NCBI GenBank assembly: GCA_945893085.1
Contig: CAMDEB010000003.1
Location: 1-36,132, forward strand
DNA length: 36,132 bases
Source of the DNA: Rhodoplanes serenus
GTDB lineage: Bacteria; Pseudomonadota; Alphaproteobacteria; Rhizobiales; Xanthobacteraceae
Direction of reading: 5' to 3'
Position numbers and translations under genes: made by a program. Every line of letters starts with the position of its first letter. Positions within the stretch are counted from its first letter, which is position 1. Positions 1 through 8,933 of this stretch are shown here, one piece after another. The notes under the pieces were generated by a model. That model was given only the letters and a program-made list of their open reading frames with translations, had not been told where the DNA came from and made no database searches.

Positions 1-276
1 GGAGAGGCCGACCAGCAGCGCGTCGGGCTTGTGCTTATCGAGGATGTGCTGCGCCGCACTCCGCAGTTTCTCCACGCCCGGGGCGTCATGCGTCTCGATC
101 GAACCGCCGGTGAATTTCCGCGGCAATAGTCCGCGCGCGATGAGATGAGAGAATGCCGGCTCGTCGGCGACCAGTACCAGATCGATATCGGTGGCGGCCT
201 TCAGCGACGGCACGATCTCGGCCAGATGGGCCGCCGCGCCGGTGTCGCGCGCGGACACGAGAAGACGCAAACGCAA
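1..276 (-). CDS. Partial CDS (C-terminus beyond window start), uncharacterised glycan-biosynthesis protein with a possible GT-B/Rossmann-like N-terminus
   Basis: Minus strand is open from a TTG at ~276 to position 1: LRLRLLVSARDTGAAAHLAEIVPSLKAATDIDLVLVADEPAFSHLIARGLLPRKFTGGSIETHDAPGVEKLRSAAQHILDKHKPDALLVGLS. Absent from the ORF track because it has no stop in the window and no ATG start. It follows the SDR stop directly. Confidence 0.6.
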   Translation of the reverse strand, partial: MRLRLLVSARDTGAAAHLAEIVPSLKAATDIDLVLVADEPAFSHLIARGLLPRKFTGGSIETHDAPGVEKLRSAAQHILDKHKPDALLVGLS

Positions 277-281
277 ACCCG

Positions 282-1110
282 CTACCAGGCCGAGAGCCCG
301 CCGTCGACGACGATGCACTGGCCGGTGACGTAGGACGACGCATCTGAGGCGAGATAGAGAACGGTTGAGGTCATTTCGTCGAGACGAGCCATCCGGCCCA
401 TCGGAACGCGGGTGCCGTATTTCGACGTGAAGGTCTCGTTCTGCCCACTTTCGACGCCGCCCGGCGCGATGGCGTTCACGCGGATGCCCTTGCCGGCCCA
501 ATGAGCAGCAAGCCAGCGCGTGAGGCCGATCACCGCGGCCTTGCTCGCCGAATAGACCGCCGGGTTGTTGATCGGGCTGCCGAGGTATTCCGATCCTTCG
601 TAGATTCTCGCATCAGAGGAGACCACGCCGTAAATCGACGAGGTCTGCACCATAGCGCCGCGGCCCTGCTCGAGCATCTGCTTGCCGACCGCTTGGGCCA
701 CCAGGAACATGCCGTCGATGTTCACCGCCATCACCTTGCGCCACTGATCGAGGTCGTAGTCCTCGAAGCGGGTGAAGAAGCGGGCGAAGTCGTCGGGGAA
801 ATACGCCGCATTGTTGACCAGAATGTCGATCGCGCCGAAGCGGCCGACAGTGCGGCTCACCATGTCCTTTACCGAAGCCGGATCGGCAACGTCGCTGACG
901 AGGCCCAGCACGCTGCCTGGATGCGAGGCTTCGAGTTCGGCCGCGACGCGACGGGTCGCGTCGGCGTTGATGTCGGCGATAGCGACCTTGGCACCGTGCT
1001 GGAGAAACCCCTTGGCGAATTCCGGACCGAGCGTTCCGGCGCCGGCGGTGATCAGCACGGATTTGCCGGTGAAGTCGAACGCCTTGCTGTAGTCGCCCGG
1101 GTGGTTCACG
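282..1110 (-). CDS. SDR-family oxidoreductase, resembling the flagellin-modification protein PtmA
   Basis: FDFTGKSVLITAGAGTLGPEFAKG (Rossmann glycine motif), NNAAYFPDD, YSASKAAVIGLTRWLA (YxxxK), C-terminal SDASSYVTGQCIVVDGG. Start set at GTG ~1110, overlapping the upstream gene's stop. Confidence 0.85.
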
Positions 1111-2047
1111 CGGCGTCTCCCATAAGGTCGTTCCGCACCCACGCTGCGCCGATAATCGCCTGTTCGACGGCGGCCATCAAGGTGACGACGGCGAGACCTT
1201 GCTGGTGGTCGCAAAGGTCCGCGGTCTCCGCGTTCAAGATGGCGCGGTGCTGTGCGAGATAGGTTTCGTCGAGAATAAAGGGCGCGATCGCCAAGGGGCC
1301 TTTGACGGCCGAGCGCAGCGTGCCGACCTCGAGATCGAGCGTGAATGTGTCGTCGCCGGTGTTGACGATGATGCCGCGCCGGGACGCGCGCTCAAAGGTG
1401 TTGAGGCTGATCGACAGGGCGGGACAGTTGGTCATTTCGGCAAGAATCATCGCAACATCATCGGTTTCGATTTCCAGCGCGGAGAGATGCCCGCCGAGCG
1501 CCGTCACGCGCCGCCACGGGCCGAACAGCCAATTGGCATAGTCGAGTTCGTGGCTGAGATCGTGCAGCGCGCCGCCAGCGCTGGCGCGGAGCGACGACGA
1601 GGTCTTGCGGTAGTCGCGGCCGGGTCGCCAGTCGGGCAGCCAGCTTCCGCAGTGGATTTCCGCCGACAGCACCCGCCGCCCAGCCAACGCTCTGCGCAAT
1701 TCCTGAAGGCCCGGATGAAAGCGCAGATTGTAGCCCACGTAGAGCCGGTCGAGCGGCTTTGCGAGCGGCCGCTCCGACGACGACCACAGCGGCTTTTCGA
1801 CCAGAACCGGCTTCGAGAATCCAATCTCCTGAAGATCAAGCAGCGAAGCGCGGTGCGACGAGGTTTCGTTGGCGACAATCGCATAGTCCGGTGCAAACGT
1901 CTTGAGCGCGTCCTCGATCGTGCCAAAGGTGCGGGCATGGACCGCCGGGCGGCGGCTGAGTACGCCGACCTCGGCACCAAGCTGCGCAAGAAGACGCGCG
2001 TGGCGCTGACCGGCACTGCCGAAACCGATGACCAGAGCCCGCGTCAT
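1106..2047 (-). CDS. Gfo/Idh/MocA-family oxidoreductase
   Basis: MTRALVIGFGSAGQRHARLLAQLG, EKPLW motif, GGALHDLSHELDYANWLFG typical of the family. Confidence 0.85.
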   Translation of the reverse strand: MTRALVIGFGSAGQRHARLLAQLGAEVGVLSRRPAVHARTFGTIEDALKTFAPDYAIVANETSSHRASLLDLQEIGFSKPVLVEKPLWSSSERPLAKPLDRLYVGYNLRFHPGLQELRRALAGRRVLSAEIHCGSWLPDWRPGRDYRKTSSSLRASAGGALHDLSHELDYANWLFGPWRRVTALGGHLSALEIETDDVAMILAEMTNCPALSISLNTFERASRRGIIVNTGDDTFTLDLEVGTLRSAVKGPLAIAPFILDETYLAQHRAILNAETADLCDHQQGLAVVTLMAAVEQAIIGAAWVRNDLMGDAA

Positions 2048-3351
2048 TGCCGCCAGAGGAGCCCCGATAGCGACGGTGACTTGGGCCAGAACAGATGCCC
2101 GCGCTCGGGCTTCGGCAGTGTGCCGGGCGCAATGAGCGCAGTCCGGAACGCGCTTTCAAGTTCCTCGTCGGTAGTGCAGCCGAGCCGCCCGCGATTGGGA
2201 AACAGGCTTCCTTCGGCACTGCGGATTTCCGGCAGGTAACGCGCCGAGTCGATCAGGGTAAGGCCCGTCACATACATGTCGTCGATCACGCTGGTGCCGT
2301 TGGGCACGGTGCACACGACCGAGTGGCGGGCCAGCGCCAGCGGATGCGCAAAGGTGAGTCGGATGTCGAGGTCGTCGAACGCTTCCAGCTCTTTCTTCAG
2401 GTCGGCGATGTCGCAGATGACATGCGGCTTGATCAGCACGCGGGCCTGCGGCGCGGCGCGCCGGATCGCCCCGAGCGTGCGGACCATCTGATCGCGGCAC
2501 GCGGTCGGCCCGTCGAGGTCGGGCAGCGGAAGATTGCCGGGATAGAACATCAGGATGTTCGGCTTTTCGGACGGATCGATCGGCCGTCCGTCGATGTCGC
2601 GGAGCCCCTGTTCGCCGAGAAACCTGCTCAGGAATTCCTGCCATCGCGGGAACCAGCGCGTCGTGCCGATCACCGTCATCGGCGAACAGGTGACGCGGCG
2701 CTGCTCGTTTCGTTGCAGCGGGTGAAACAGCAGATGCCGGTCGGCCTGGAACTTGTGATGGATCGTCGACGGCTCCTGGTTGAGCAGCGAACGCAACAGA
2801 GCCGACGACATGGGGTAGGCAATGCTCGGAAAGCCGATCAGGGCGCCTTTGCCCGCCCGCACCGCAAGCGCGATCAGCGCAACCGGCCAGCCGGAAAAGT
2901 CCTTGCGATAGAACAGCAGCGTGCGGCGGCGGCGGGAATCGCCGATTTCCTTCGCGACCCGGAAAAGATTGAGCGCCTTTTGCAGTACATTGCTGTGCGA
3001 CAGCCCGCCGTAGGACAGGAACCGGATGGTGCCGACTGCTTCCATCCCAGCCCACAGGATGTAGTTCTCTTGGACCTTGGCCATGTGGTCGCGGCGCAGG
3101 AACAGAAACTCGATCTCAAGCCCCGGCCGCTCGCCTTTCAGTTCGAAGGCCAGCGGCAGGATCATGTCGAGCGAGATCAGCTTGTTCTCGCACAGGATGA
3201 CGATGCGATCGGGGGCCGCGGCAAGCGGCGGCTCGAACCGCTCGGGCCATTCCGGCGTTCCGAACAGGCTGGTGCGAAAATGTGTAAGCGTGGATTCCGA
3301 GACCGGCTCGGAATGCGTCGCATGTTCGTGTGGGGGCGGGGGGGCGTTCAT
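2044..3351 (-). CDS. Uncharacterised polysaccharide biosynthesis protein (possible GT-B-like transferase)
   Basis: MNAPPPPHEHATHSEP... then RIVILCENKLISLDMILPLAFELKGERPGLEIEFLFLRRDHMAKVQENYILW; C-terminal IKPHVICDIADL...VPNGTSVIDDMYVTGLTLID. Start ATG at 3351 overlaps the HisH stop (ATGA). Confidence 0.6.
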   Translation of the reverse strand: MNAPPPPHEHATHSEPVSESTLTHFRTSLFGTPEWPERFEPPLAAAPDRIVILCENKLISLDMILPLAFELKGERPGLEIEFLFLRRDHMAKVQENYILWAGMEAVGTIRFLSYGGLSHSNVLQKALNLFRVAKEIGDSRRRRTLLFYRKDFSGWPVALIALAVRAGKGALIGFPSIAYPMSSALLRSLLNQEPSTIHHKFQADRHLLFHPLQRNEQRRVTCSPMTVIGTTRWFPRWQEFLSRFLGEQGLRDIDGRPIDPSEKPNILMFYPGNLPLPDLDGPTACRDQMVRTLGAIRRAAPQARVLIKPHVICDIADLKKELEAFDDLDIRLTFAHPLALARHSVVCTVPNGTSVIDDMYVTGLTLIDSARYLPEIRSAEGSLFPNRGRLGCTTDEELESAFRTALIAPGTLPKPERGHLFWPKSPSLSGLLWRQ

Positions 3352-3986
3352 AGCGCGACAAAGCTTTGCAGGATGCGGAGGCCCACCGGGCCGCTCTTTT
3401 CCGGATGAAACTGACATCCATAGAGATGATCGCGCCGGATCACGGCGCTGACCCGCCGCCCGTTGTAGTCGCAGTCGGCGAGCCGGTGCGCCGGGTCGGT
3501 GGGATCGGCCATGAAGGAGTGCACGAAGTAGGTGTCGCGGTCGTCCGACAGGCCTTCGAGAATGGTGCTGTTCCAGCTGTCGCCTGCAGGCGTTAGGCGG
3601 TTCCAGCCGATATGCGGAATCTTGTGCGGCTTGTTGTCAGATGTCGTCGTCGGAACCGGAACCACGGTCCCTGCAATCAATCCGAGGCCGGCGTGGCTGC
3701 CGAATTCCATGCTGGTATCGAGCATCATCTGCATGCCGAGGCAGATGCCGAGAAACGGCCTGCCGCGGTCCGCATAGCGCTTCACGGTGTCGGTGAGGCC
3801 CGCGGCTGCAAGGCCCGCCATGCCGTCCCCAAACGCTCCGACGCCCGGAAGGATCACGCGGTCGGCGGCGCCCACTTCGTTCGGCGAATTGCTCAGCGCC
3901 GCGTCGGCGCCGACCCGCGCCAGAGCGCGCGTGACGCTCAAGAGGTTGCCGATGCCATAGTCGACGACGACGACCTTGCGGCTCAT
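3348..3986 (-). CDS. hisH: Imidazole glycerol phosphate synthase glutaminase subunit paralogue (HisH-type amidotransferase for sugar amidination)
   Basis: VVVVDYGIGNLLSVTRAL, ILPGVGAFGDGM, FLGICLGMQMMLD (nucleophile Cys), GCQFHPEKSG (His-x-Glu). Confidence 0.92.
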   Translation of the reverse strand: MSRKVVVVDYGIGNLLSVTRALARVGADAALSNSPNEVGAADRVILPGVGAFGDGMAGLAAAGLTDTVKRYADRGRPFLGICLGMQMMLDTSMEFGSHAGLGLIAGTVVPVPTTTSDNKPHKIPHIGWNRLTPAGDSWNSTILEGLSDDRDTYFVHSFMADPTDPAHRLADCDYNGRRVSAVIRRDHLYGCQFHPEKSGPVGLRILQSFVAL

Positions 3987-4750
3987 GCGAGCGTCCTTAC
4001 CGGCAGCCCCGCTGCGCGCGCCGCCGCTCGGATCGCGGGCAGGTCGGACCGCTTGTAGTGAAGGATGTCCGCCATCGCCACGGCGTCCGCTCCTCCGTCG
4101 TGCGCGGCGGCGACGAGATGATCGACGCTGCCCATCCCGCCGCTTGCGATCACCGGGATCGTGACGACGGAATTCACGGCGCGGATCAGTTCGATGTCGA
4201 AGCCCTTGCGGGTGCCTTCCTGGTCGATCGAGGTCAGCAGGATCTCGCCCGCGCCGAGTTTCACGGCGCGCTCGGCCCATGCGACCACGTCGAGGCTGCT
4301 GTGCTCGCGTCCGTTGTCGGTCAGGCATTCCCAGCCATGGCCGCCGGGACGCCGCTTGGCCTCTATCGACACCACGACGCATTGTGAGCCGAACCGCCCG
4401 GCGATCTCCGATATCAATTCGGGTCGGCCGATGGCCGCGGTATTGAGGGCGATCTTGTCCGCGCCCGAACGGAGCAGAAGGCGTACGTCGTCGATGCTGC
4501 GGATGCCGCCACCGACGGTGAGCGGGATGAACACGTTTTCGGCGGTGTAGCGGACGATGTCGGTCAGGTTGTTGCGGCCGTACAGGCTCGCGACCACGTC
4601 CATGTAGATCAGTTCGTCCGCGCCGGCTTCGTAGTAGCGCCGCGCGTGCTCCTGCGGGTCTCCGATGACGCGGAGACCCTCAAGGTGCACGCCCTTGATC
4701 AGGTTCGGCCCCTTGATGTCGAGCCGGGCGATGAGCCGGAAAGTACCCAC
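3983..4750 (-). CDS. hisF: HisF-type synthase subunit paralogue (HisF2/WbpH-like) of the amidination module
   Basis: FRLIARLDIKGPNLIKGVHLEGLRVIGDP, ELIYMDVVASLYGRNNL, FIPLTVGGGIRSIDDVRLLLRSGADKIALNT, ILLTSIDQEGTRKGFD. Start uncertain (GTG ~4750). Confidence 0.9.
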   Translation of the reverse strand: MGTFRLIARLDIKGPNLIKGVHLEGLRVIGDPQEHARRYYEAGADELIYMDVVASLYGRNNLTDIVRYTAENVFIPLTVGGGIRSIDDVRLLLRSGADKIALNTAAIGRPELISEIAGRFGSQCVVVSIEAKRRPGGHGWECLTDNGREHSSLDVVAWAERAVKLGAGEILLTSIDQEGTRKGFDIELIRAVNSVVTIPVIASGGMGSVDHLVAAAHDGGADAVAMADILHYKRSDLPAIRAAARAAGLPVRTLA

Positions 4751-4764
4751 GGGGATCGAATTCT

Positions 4765-6084
4765 TCAGACGTTCTGGACGATGCCTTGCCGCAGCCGCCA
4801 CTTGCCGTCCTCCTGCACCCACAGGTGCGGCGAGCGGAACTTGTCGGCAAGCGACAGAAAATACTCCCGCGACATGCGCGGCTGCTCGAACATCTTCGAG
4901 GCGACTGGGAATTTGTCGACGGGAATCGAAAGGTAGTTCCACAGCTCCGGCTCGAAACGCGTCGGGAATTCCCCGTCGAAGCGATTGACCAGCGCGACGC
5001 CTTCCTCGCGCGTGATCTCGCCGGAGCGGATTTCCTGCGCCGAGTCGTATGTCGCACGGCCGATGCCGAATTTGACGAAGGTGCAGTAGTAGTGCAGATC
5101 GTCGATCTTATCGTCAATGCTGTTATACTTACTGTAGGTGCCGGGCGTGCGCTCCGGACTTGCCTGAAAGCCGCCGTGCTCGACCGCGTAGTAGTACGCG
5201 CCCTGCGGGTGCCACTTCATGTAATAGCCGAGGTAGTGAACGTCGACGCCGACGCGCGCGAGGTCGGCGGGGTCGGCCGGCATGTAGGGGTCGAGATCGA
5301 CCGGCTTCAGTCCGAAATAGGTATGCAGGTCGGCGACCGATGTGCCGCCGAGGTAGATCTGGTTCTTGTCGGCGACGGAAAAATAGTCCCAGCTCCGTTT
5401 GGCCGAGGAAGAATCGGCGATCGGATTGCCGTATTCGGCTTCGTTTTCGCCGTAAAACACCAGCGGAATGCCGAAGCGCACGGCCATCTTTGGCGCGAGA
5501 TTCTTCTGGCCGAGAATGAACGGTTGGAACGGATGGAACAGGTTCTCCACCGCAAGCCGGGTCAGCAGGCGGTGGATCAGGCCGTTCGGCGAGACGAGAA
5601 TATTGTCGAAGCCCGCCTCGATCCACGAGCGGTGATTGCGCCAGCCCCAGTCCGTGTACATGTGCGGCGCCCAGGTCACCGTGAGCGGGCTCATGCCGTA
5701 TTCGTATTTCAGCTTGTGCGCCGCATAGAAGCTGTCCTTGCCGCCGGAGCCGGGCACCAGGCAATCGTATTGCGCGCCCGTGCCCCTGAATTTGTCGCAC
5801 AGCGCACGCAGCTCACGGTCGCGTGCAGTCCAGTCGATGCCCGCGCGCTTGCGCTCGGCGACACGGCACGCGTCGCAAACGCCATGGCCGTCGAAATTAA
5901 TGGTTTCTTTCACGCTCTGCCGCGTGTGGGCGAATTCGACCGAGGAGTTCGGGCGTTGGTTCGAGATGACGCAGGACCGGCAATACTGAACCGACTTCGG
6001 CAACCCGTAATAGGCGTCGGGATCGTTGACGGTTGCCGAATAGCGGGGCGCATCGGCTTTGAAGTGCGACTCATACGGCTTCAT
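4765..6084 (-). CDS. N-acetyl sugar amidotransferase (WbpG/PseA/LegX-like)
   Basis: MKPYESHFKADAPRYS...; CRSCVISNQRP, HGVCDACR cysteine pairs, YDCLVPGSGGKDSFYAAHKLKYEYGM (PP-loop), VFYGENEAEYGN. Confidence 0.9.
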   Translation of the reverse strand: MKPYESHFKADAPRYSATVNDPDAYYGLPKSVQYCRSCVISNQRPNSSVEFAHTRQSVKETINFDGHGVCDACRVAERKRAGIDWTARDRELRALCDKFRGTGAQYDCLVPGSGGKDSFYAAHKLKYEYGMSPLTVTWAPHMYTDWGWRNHRSWIEAGFDNILVSPNGLIHRLLTRLAVENLFHPFQPFILGQKNLAPKMAVRFGIPLVFYGENEAEYGNPIADSSSAKRSWDYFSVADKNQIYLGGTSVADLHTYFGLKPVDLDPYMPADPADLARVGVDVHYLGYYMKWHPQGAYYYAVEHGGFQASPERTPGTYSKYNSIDDKIDDLHYYCTFVKFGIGRATYDSAQEIRSGEITREEGVALVNRFDGEFPTRFEPELWNYLSIPVDKFPVASKMFEQPRMSREYFLSLADKFRSPHLWVQEDGKWRLRQGIVQNV

Positions 6085-6778
6085 TGTTTCTCTCTGACAG
6101 CAGGGCCCGAACGATTGCGAAATCCAATTCGGTGTCGATGTCGATCGACCGTTCGCGCGGCATGACATGGCAGACGGTTTCCGGCGAAAGATAGCTTGCA
6201 CGGCCGGCAAGCCATTCGCGCCGCGCGGCATAGACCGCGCCGTTCAGCGCATAGGCTTGCGGCAGGTCCTGCCGGCGAAAGGCGGGGGCCGCCGCGGCGT
6301 CGATTACCGGCCGCATGTGTCCGTCGCGCTCGCGAAAGAACATCCAGGCCGGGTGCTTGTCGGCCGGGGAAACTGTCACGCAGGCGGGAGCGCGCGCTTT
6401 CAGGCAAGTCCCGAGCATGGCGTCAATGTCGCCGGCCTCGCGAAGCGGTGAAGTCGGTTGCAGCAGCAAGACCCAGCCGTGCCCTTCGCCGCATTGTCCG
6501 ACCGCGTGATGCACGACGTCGAGCATCGATGCAGTGTCGGTGGCAAGCTCCGCCGGGCGTATAAAAGGAACGTCGCAGCCCGCTTCGGTGGCCGCGGCGA
6601 TGATCTCCGGGTCGTCGCTCGAAAGGATCACGCGGTCGATGGACGTTGCGGCTTTCGCTGCCGTGATGGTCCAGGCGATCAGCGGACGTCCGCCGAGCGG
6701 CCGCAGGTTCTTGCGCGGCACACCCTTGGAGCCGCCCCGCGCCGGGACGATTGCGAGCACCCGTTCGCCGTAAAGCAT
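6071..6778 (-). CDS. Acylneuraminate/legionaminate cytidylyltransferase (copy A)
   Basis: VLAIVPARGGSKGVPRKNLRPLGGRPLIAWTI, LLLQPTSPLR, SIDIDTELDFAIVRALL. Confidence 0.9.
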   Translation of the reverse strand: MLYGERVLAIVPARGGSKGVPRKNLRPLGGRPLIAWTITAAKAATSIDRVILSSDDPEIIAAATEAGCDVPFIRPAELATDTASMLDVVHHAVGQCGEGHGWVLLLQPTSPLREAGDIDAMLGTCLKARAPACVTVSPADKHPAWMFFRERDGHMRPVIDAAAAPAFRRQDLPQAYALNGAVYAARREWLAGRASYLSPETVCHVMPRERSIDIDTELDFAIVRALLSERNNEAV

Positions 6779-7827
6779 TACTTGAAGATCTCGGTGAAGT
6801 CGGTCTTCGCCCGGTCGAAGTCTTCCGAGCGGCCGATGTCGAGCCAGTACTCGTGGATCGGATAGACGCAGGCGTGGCCGGTGCGCACGCGCGCACGCTC
6901 GAACAGATCGGTCATGTTGAGCTTCTCGTTCCGGTCGATCGTTGCGATGGTGGACGGGCTCAGCACATAGATGCCAGCGTTGACGAAGAAGCGTTGCAAC
7001 GGCTTTTCGGTGACGCCGACAAAGCTGTGACCGTCGGATTTCACGACGCCGTATGGAATCTGGAAGTCGTACTCGCGCACGCACATGGTGGCGTCGCTTT
7101 TCTCGTCCAGATGGAAATTCAGGAGCTTGGAGAAGTCGATGTTGGTGAGGATGTCGCCGTTCATCACCAGCACGGGCTTGTCCGGCAGCGGCGGCAGCAG
7201 CGAAAGCGAGCCCGCGGTGCCGAGCGGCTCGTTCTCCTGGACATAGTGGATGTCGGCACCGAACTGTGCGCCGTCGCCGAAATGCGTCCTGATCTGGTCG
7301 GCCTTGTAGTTCACCGAGAGATAGAACGAGCGGAAGCCCTGGGAGACGAAAGTGCGGATGATGGTTTCGAGGATCGGCTGGCCGCCGACGTGAAGCAGCG
7401 GCTTGGGAGTTTCGATTGTCATGGGATGTAGCCGCTGGCCGAGCCCGCCCGCCATCAGCACCACCGGGTTGTCGCGCCAGGTGGAGCCGACAAGGTCCGA
7501 CATGGCTTCAAGACCGACGATGCGGCCGTCTTTGTCGACCAGCGGGACGTGGCGCAGCGCATGCGTCCGCATCAGCGCGAGAGCTGCATCGTGACCCGCA
7601 TCGGCCGGCAGCGTCTTCGGACTGCGGTTCATTATCTCTGCAGCCGGGCTCTGCAGTGTGACGCCGCGGAGGAAGCCGCGCCGGATGTCGCCGTCGGTCA
7701 CCACGCCCATGAGTTGGAACTGTTCGTTGGTAACCAGAGCAAACTGCATGCCGCCGCGGTCAATCGCCTGAATCGCGTCCTGAACGGTCGCCGTGGATTT
7801 AACGACGATGGATTTCCAATCGATCAT
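6778..7827 (-). CDS. CBS-domain nucleotidyltransferase, PtmE-like (putative glucosamine-1-P guanylyltransferase)
   Basis: N-terminal CBS pair (VTDGDIRRGFLRG, LRHVPLVDKDGRIVG), then VVLMAGGLGQRLHPMTIETPKPLLHVGGQPILE nucleotidyltransferase signature, MNGDILTNIDF. Confidence 0.88.
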   Translation of the reverse strand: MIDWKSIVVKSTATVQDAIQAIDRGGMQFALVTNEQFQLMGVVTDGDIRRGFLRGVTLQSPAAEIMNRSPKTLPADAGHDAALALMRTHALRHVPLVDKDGRIVGLEAMSDLVGSTWRDNPVVLMAGGLGQRLHPMTIETPKPLLHVGGQPILETIIRTFVSQGFRSFYLSVNYKADQIRTHFGDGAQFGADIHYVQENEPLGTAGSLSLLPPLPDKPVLVMNGDILTNIDFSKLLNFHLDEKSDATMCVREYDFQIPYGVVKSDGHSFVGVTEKPLQRFFVNAGIYVLSPSTIATIDRNEKLNMTDLFERARVRTGHACVYPIHEYWLDIGRSEDFDRAKTDFTEIFK

Positions 7828-8933
7828 GGCTTGATTTGAATTCGGAGGTCGGTCTTGGAGCGGTCGCTGTGCGAGCGCACGGGATAGAGGATGCGGGCTT
7901 CGCTTGGCAACTGTTGACTGACGAGGGCGCTGCGGCGGTTGCCGAGGTTGTTGAACATCGGCGGCACGGCGAGCTTCATCTCGGGGTGGAGAAGGTAGGA
8001 AACGTAGTCCACCAGCAGCCCGAGCCGCTGCTTGCCTGGGAAATCCGGAATTTTCCAGGCAAGATCGGACGTGCCAGCATAGAGGCGGAGCAGGGCATCG
8101 GCCTCCGGCCCGGTCAGCAGCCCTTCGCTGCGGCCGAAGTCGATCAGCTCCACCGCGAAGTCGAGATAGAGGAACCGCACCGCGAGCACGAGCATCTTGA
8201 GGAGCTTCGCGCGTCCGAGATCGAGCCGTCCGGCGAGATGGGCGCGGTGGTAGGCATAGAAATCGCGCAGATAAAGCACGTAGGCGGAGTCGATCGGGCC
8301 CTTCTTGCCGCCGAAGCGGCGGTCAACGGTTCGCGACATGCGCGAGGTCTGGATGTCGAACAGCACGAAGCCGTTGTCCTGAACGAACTGGTCGAAGGCC
8401 GCGAAGGTGGTCGTGGTGTCGGCGAAGCGGATGAACTTGATCTCGGAGATGATCCCGAGCGTGTGCCCGGCCAACGCCTTGGTCCCGCCGCGAAGCACGT
8501 TGAGTTCGGTGCCCTCAGTGTCGAGCTTGATGAAATCGGGTTGGAGCTGCGCTTGCTCCCGGCAAATATCGTCGAGCCGCTCGCAGCGGACGGAAATTTC
8601 CTCGAACGGGGTCGCCCCGGATTCGGCGATCAGCGCATTGGGATTGAGGCTCGAACTCGTCGGCGCCGCCGGATAGACGCGGAACGTGGCGCGGCCCGCA
8701 ACGTCGGTCAATGCGGTTTCGTGCAGGCGGACGTTGCGGCTTCCGGCGTACATGGTCTTGAGTTTTTCGAAGCTCGCCGGCATCGGCTCGAAACCATGCG
8801 CAAACCAGAGGTCCTCGGTTCCTGGCGGGAACAGCGGATAGATGCCGCCGGCTGCGCCCGCGTCGTAAATCGCGAAGGGCGATGCACGGAAATCGGCTGA
8901 AAAGCTTGAGCCGAGAAACGGATCGAATTTCAT
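7824..8933 (-). CDS. FkbM-family methyltransferase
   Basis: IYDAGAAGGIYPLFPPG...FEPMPASFEKL, FIKLDTEGTELNVLRGG. Confidence 0.8.
   Translation of the reverse strand: MKFDPFLGSSFSADFRASPFAIYDAGAAGGIYPLFPPGTEDLWFAHGFEPMPASFEKLKTMYAGSRNVRLHETALTDVAGRATFRVYPAAPTSSSLNPNALIAESGATPFEEISVRCERLDDICREQAQLQPDFIKLDTEGTELNVLRGGTKALAGHTLGIISEIKFIRFADTTTTFAAFDQFVQDNGFVLFDIQTSRMSRTVDRRFGGKKGPIDSAYVLYLRDFYAYHRAHLAGRLDLGRAKLLKMLVLAVRFLYLDFAVELIDFGRSEGLLTGPEADALLRLYAGTSDLAWKIPDFPGKQRLGLLVDYVSYLLHPEMKLAVPPMFNNLGNRRSALVSQQLPSEARILYPVRSHSDRSKTDLRIQIKP

Noticed and set aside
501-3408. Long plus-strand ORFs (501..1262, 1199..2239, 2095..3408)
   Set aside because: Antisense shadows of well-supported minus-strand genes in GC-rich DNA; low-complexity, Arg/Ala/Gly-rich translations without recognisable motifs.
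4786-6165. 459-aa plus-strand ORF opposite the amidotransferase
   Set aside because: Mirrors the codon structure of the clear N-acetyl sugar amidotransferase on the other strand; no domain signal.
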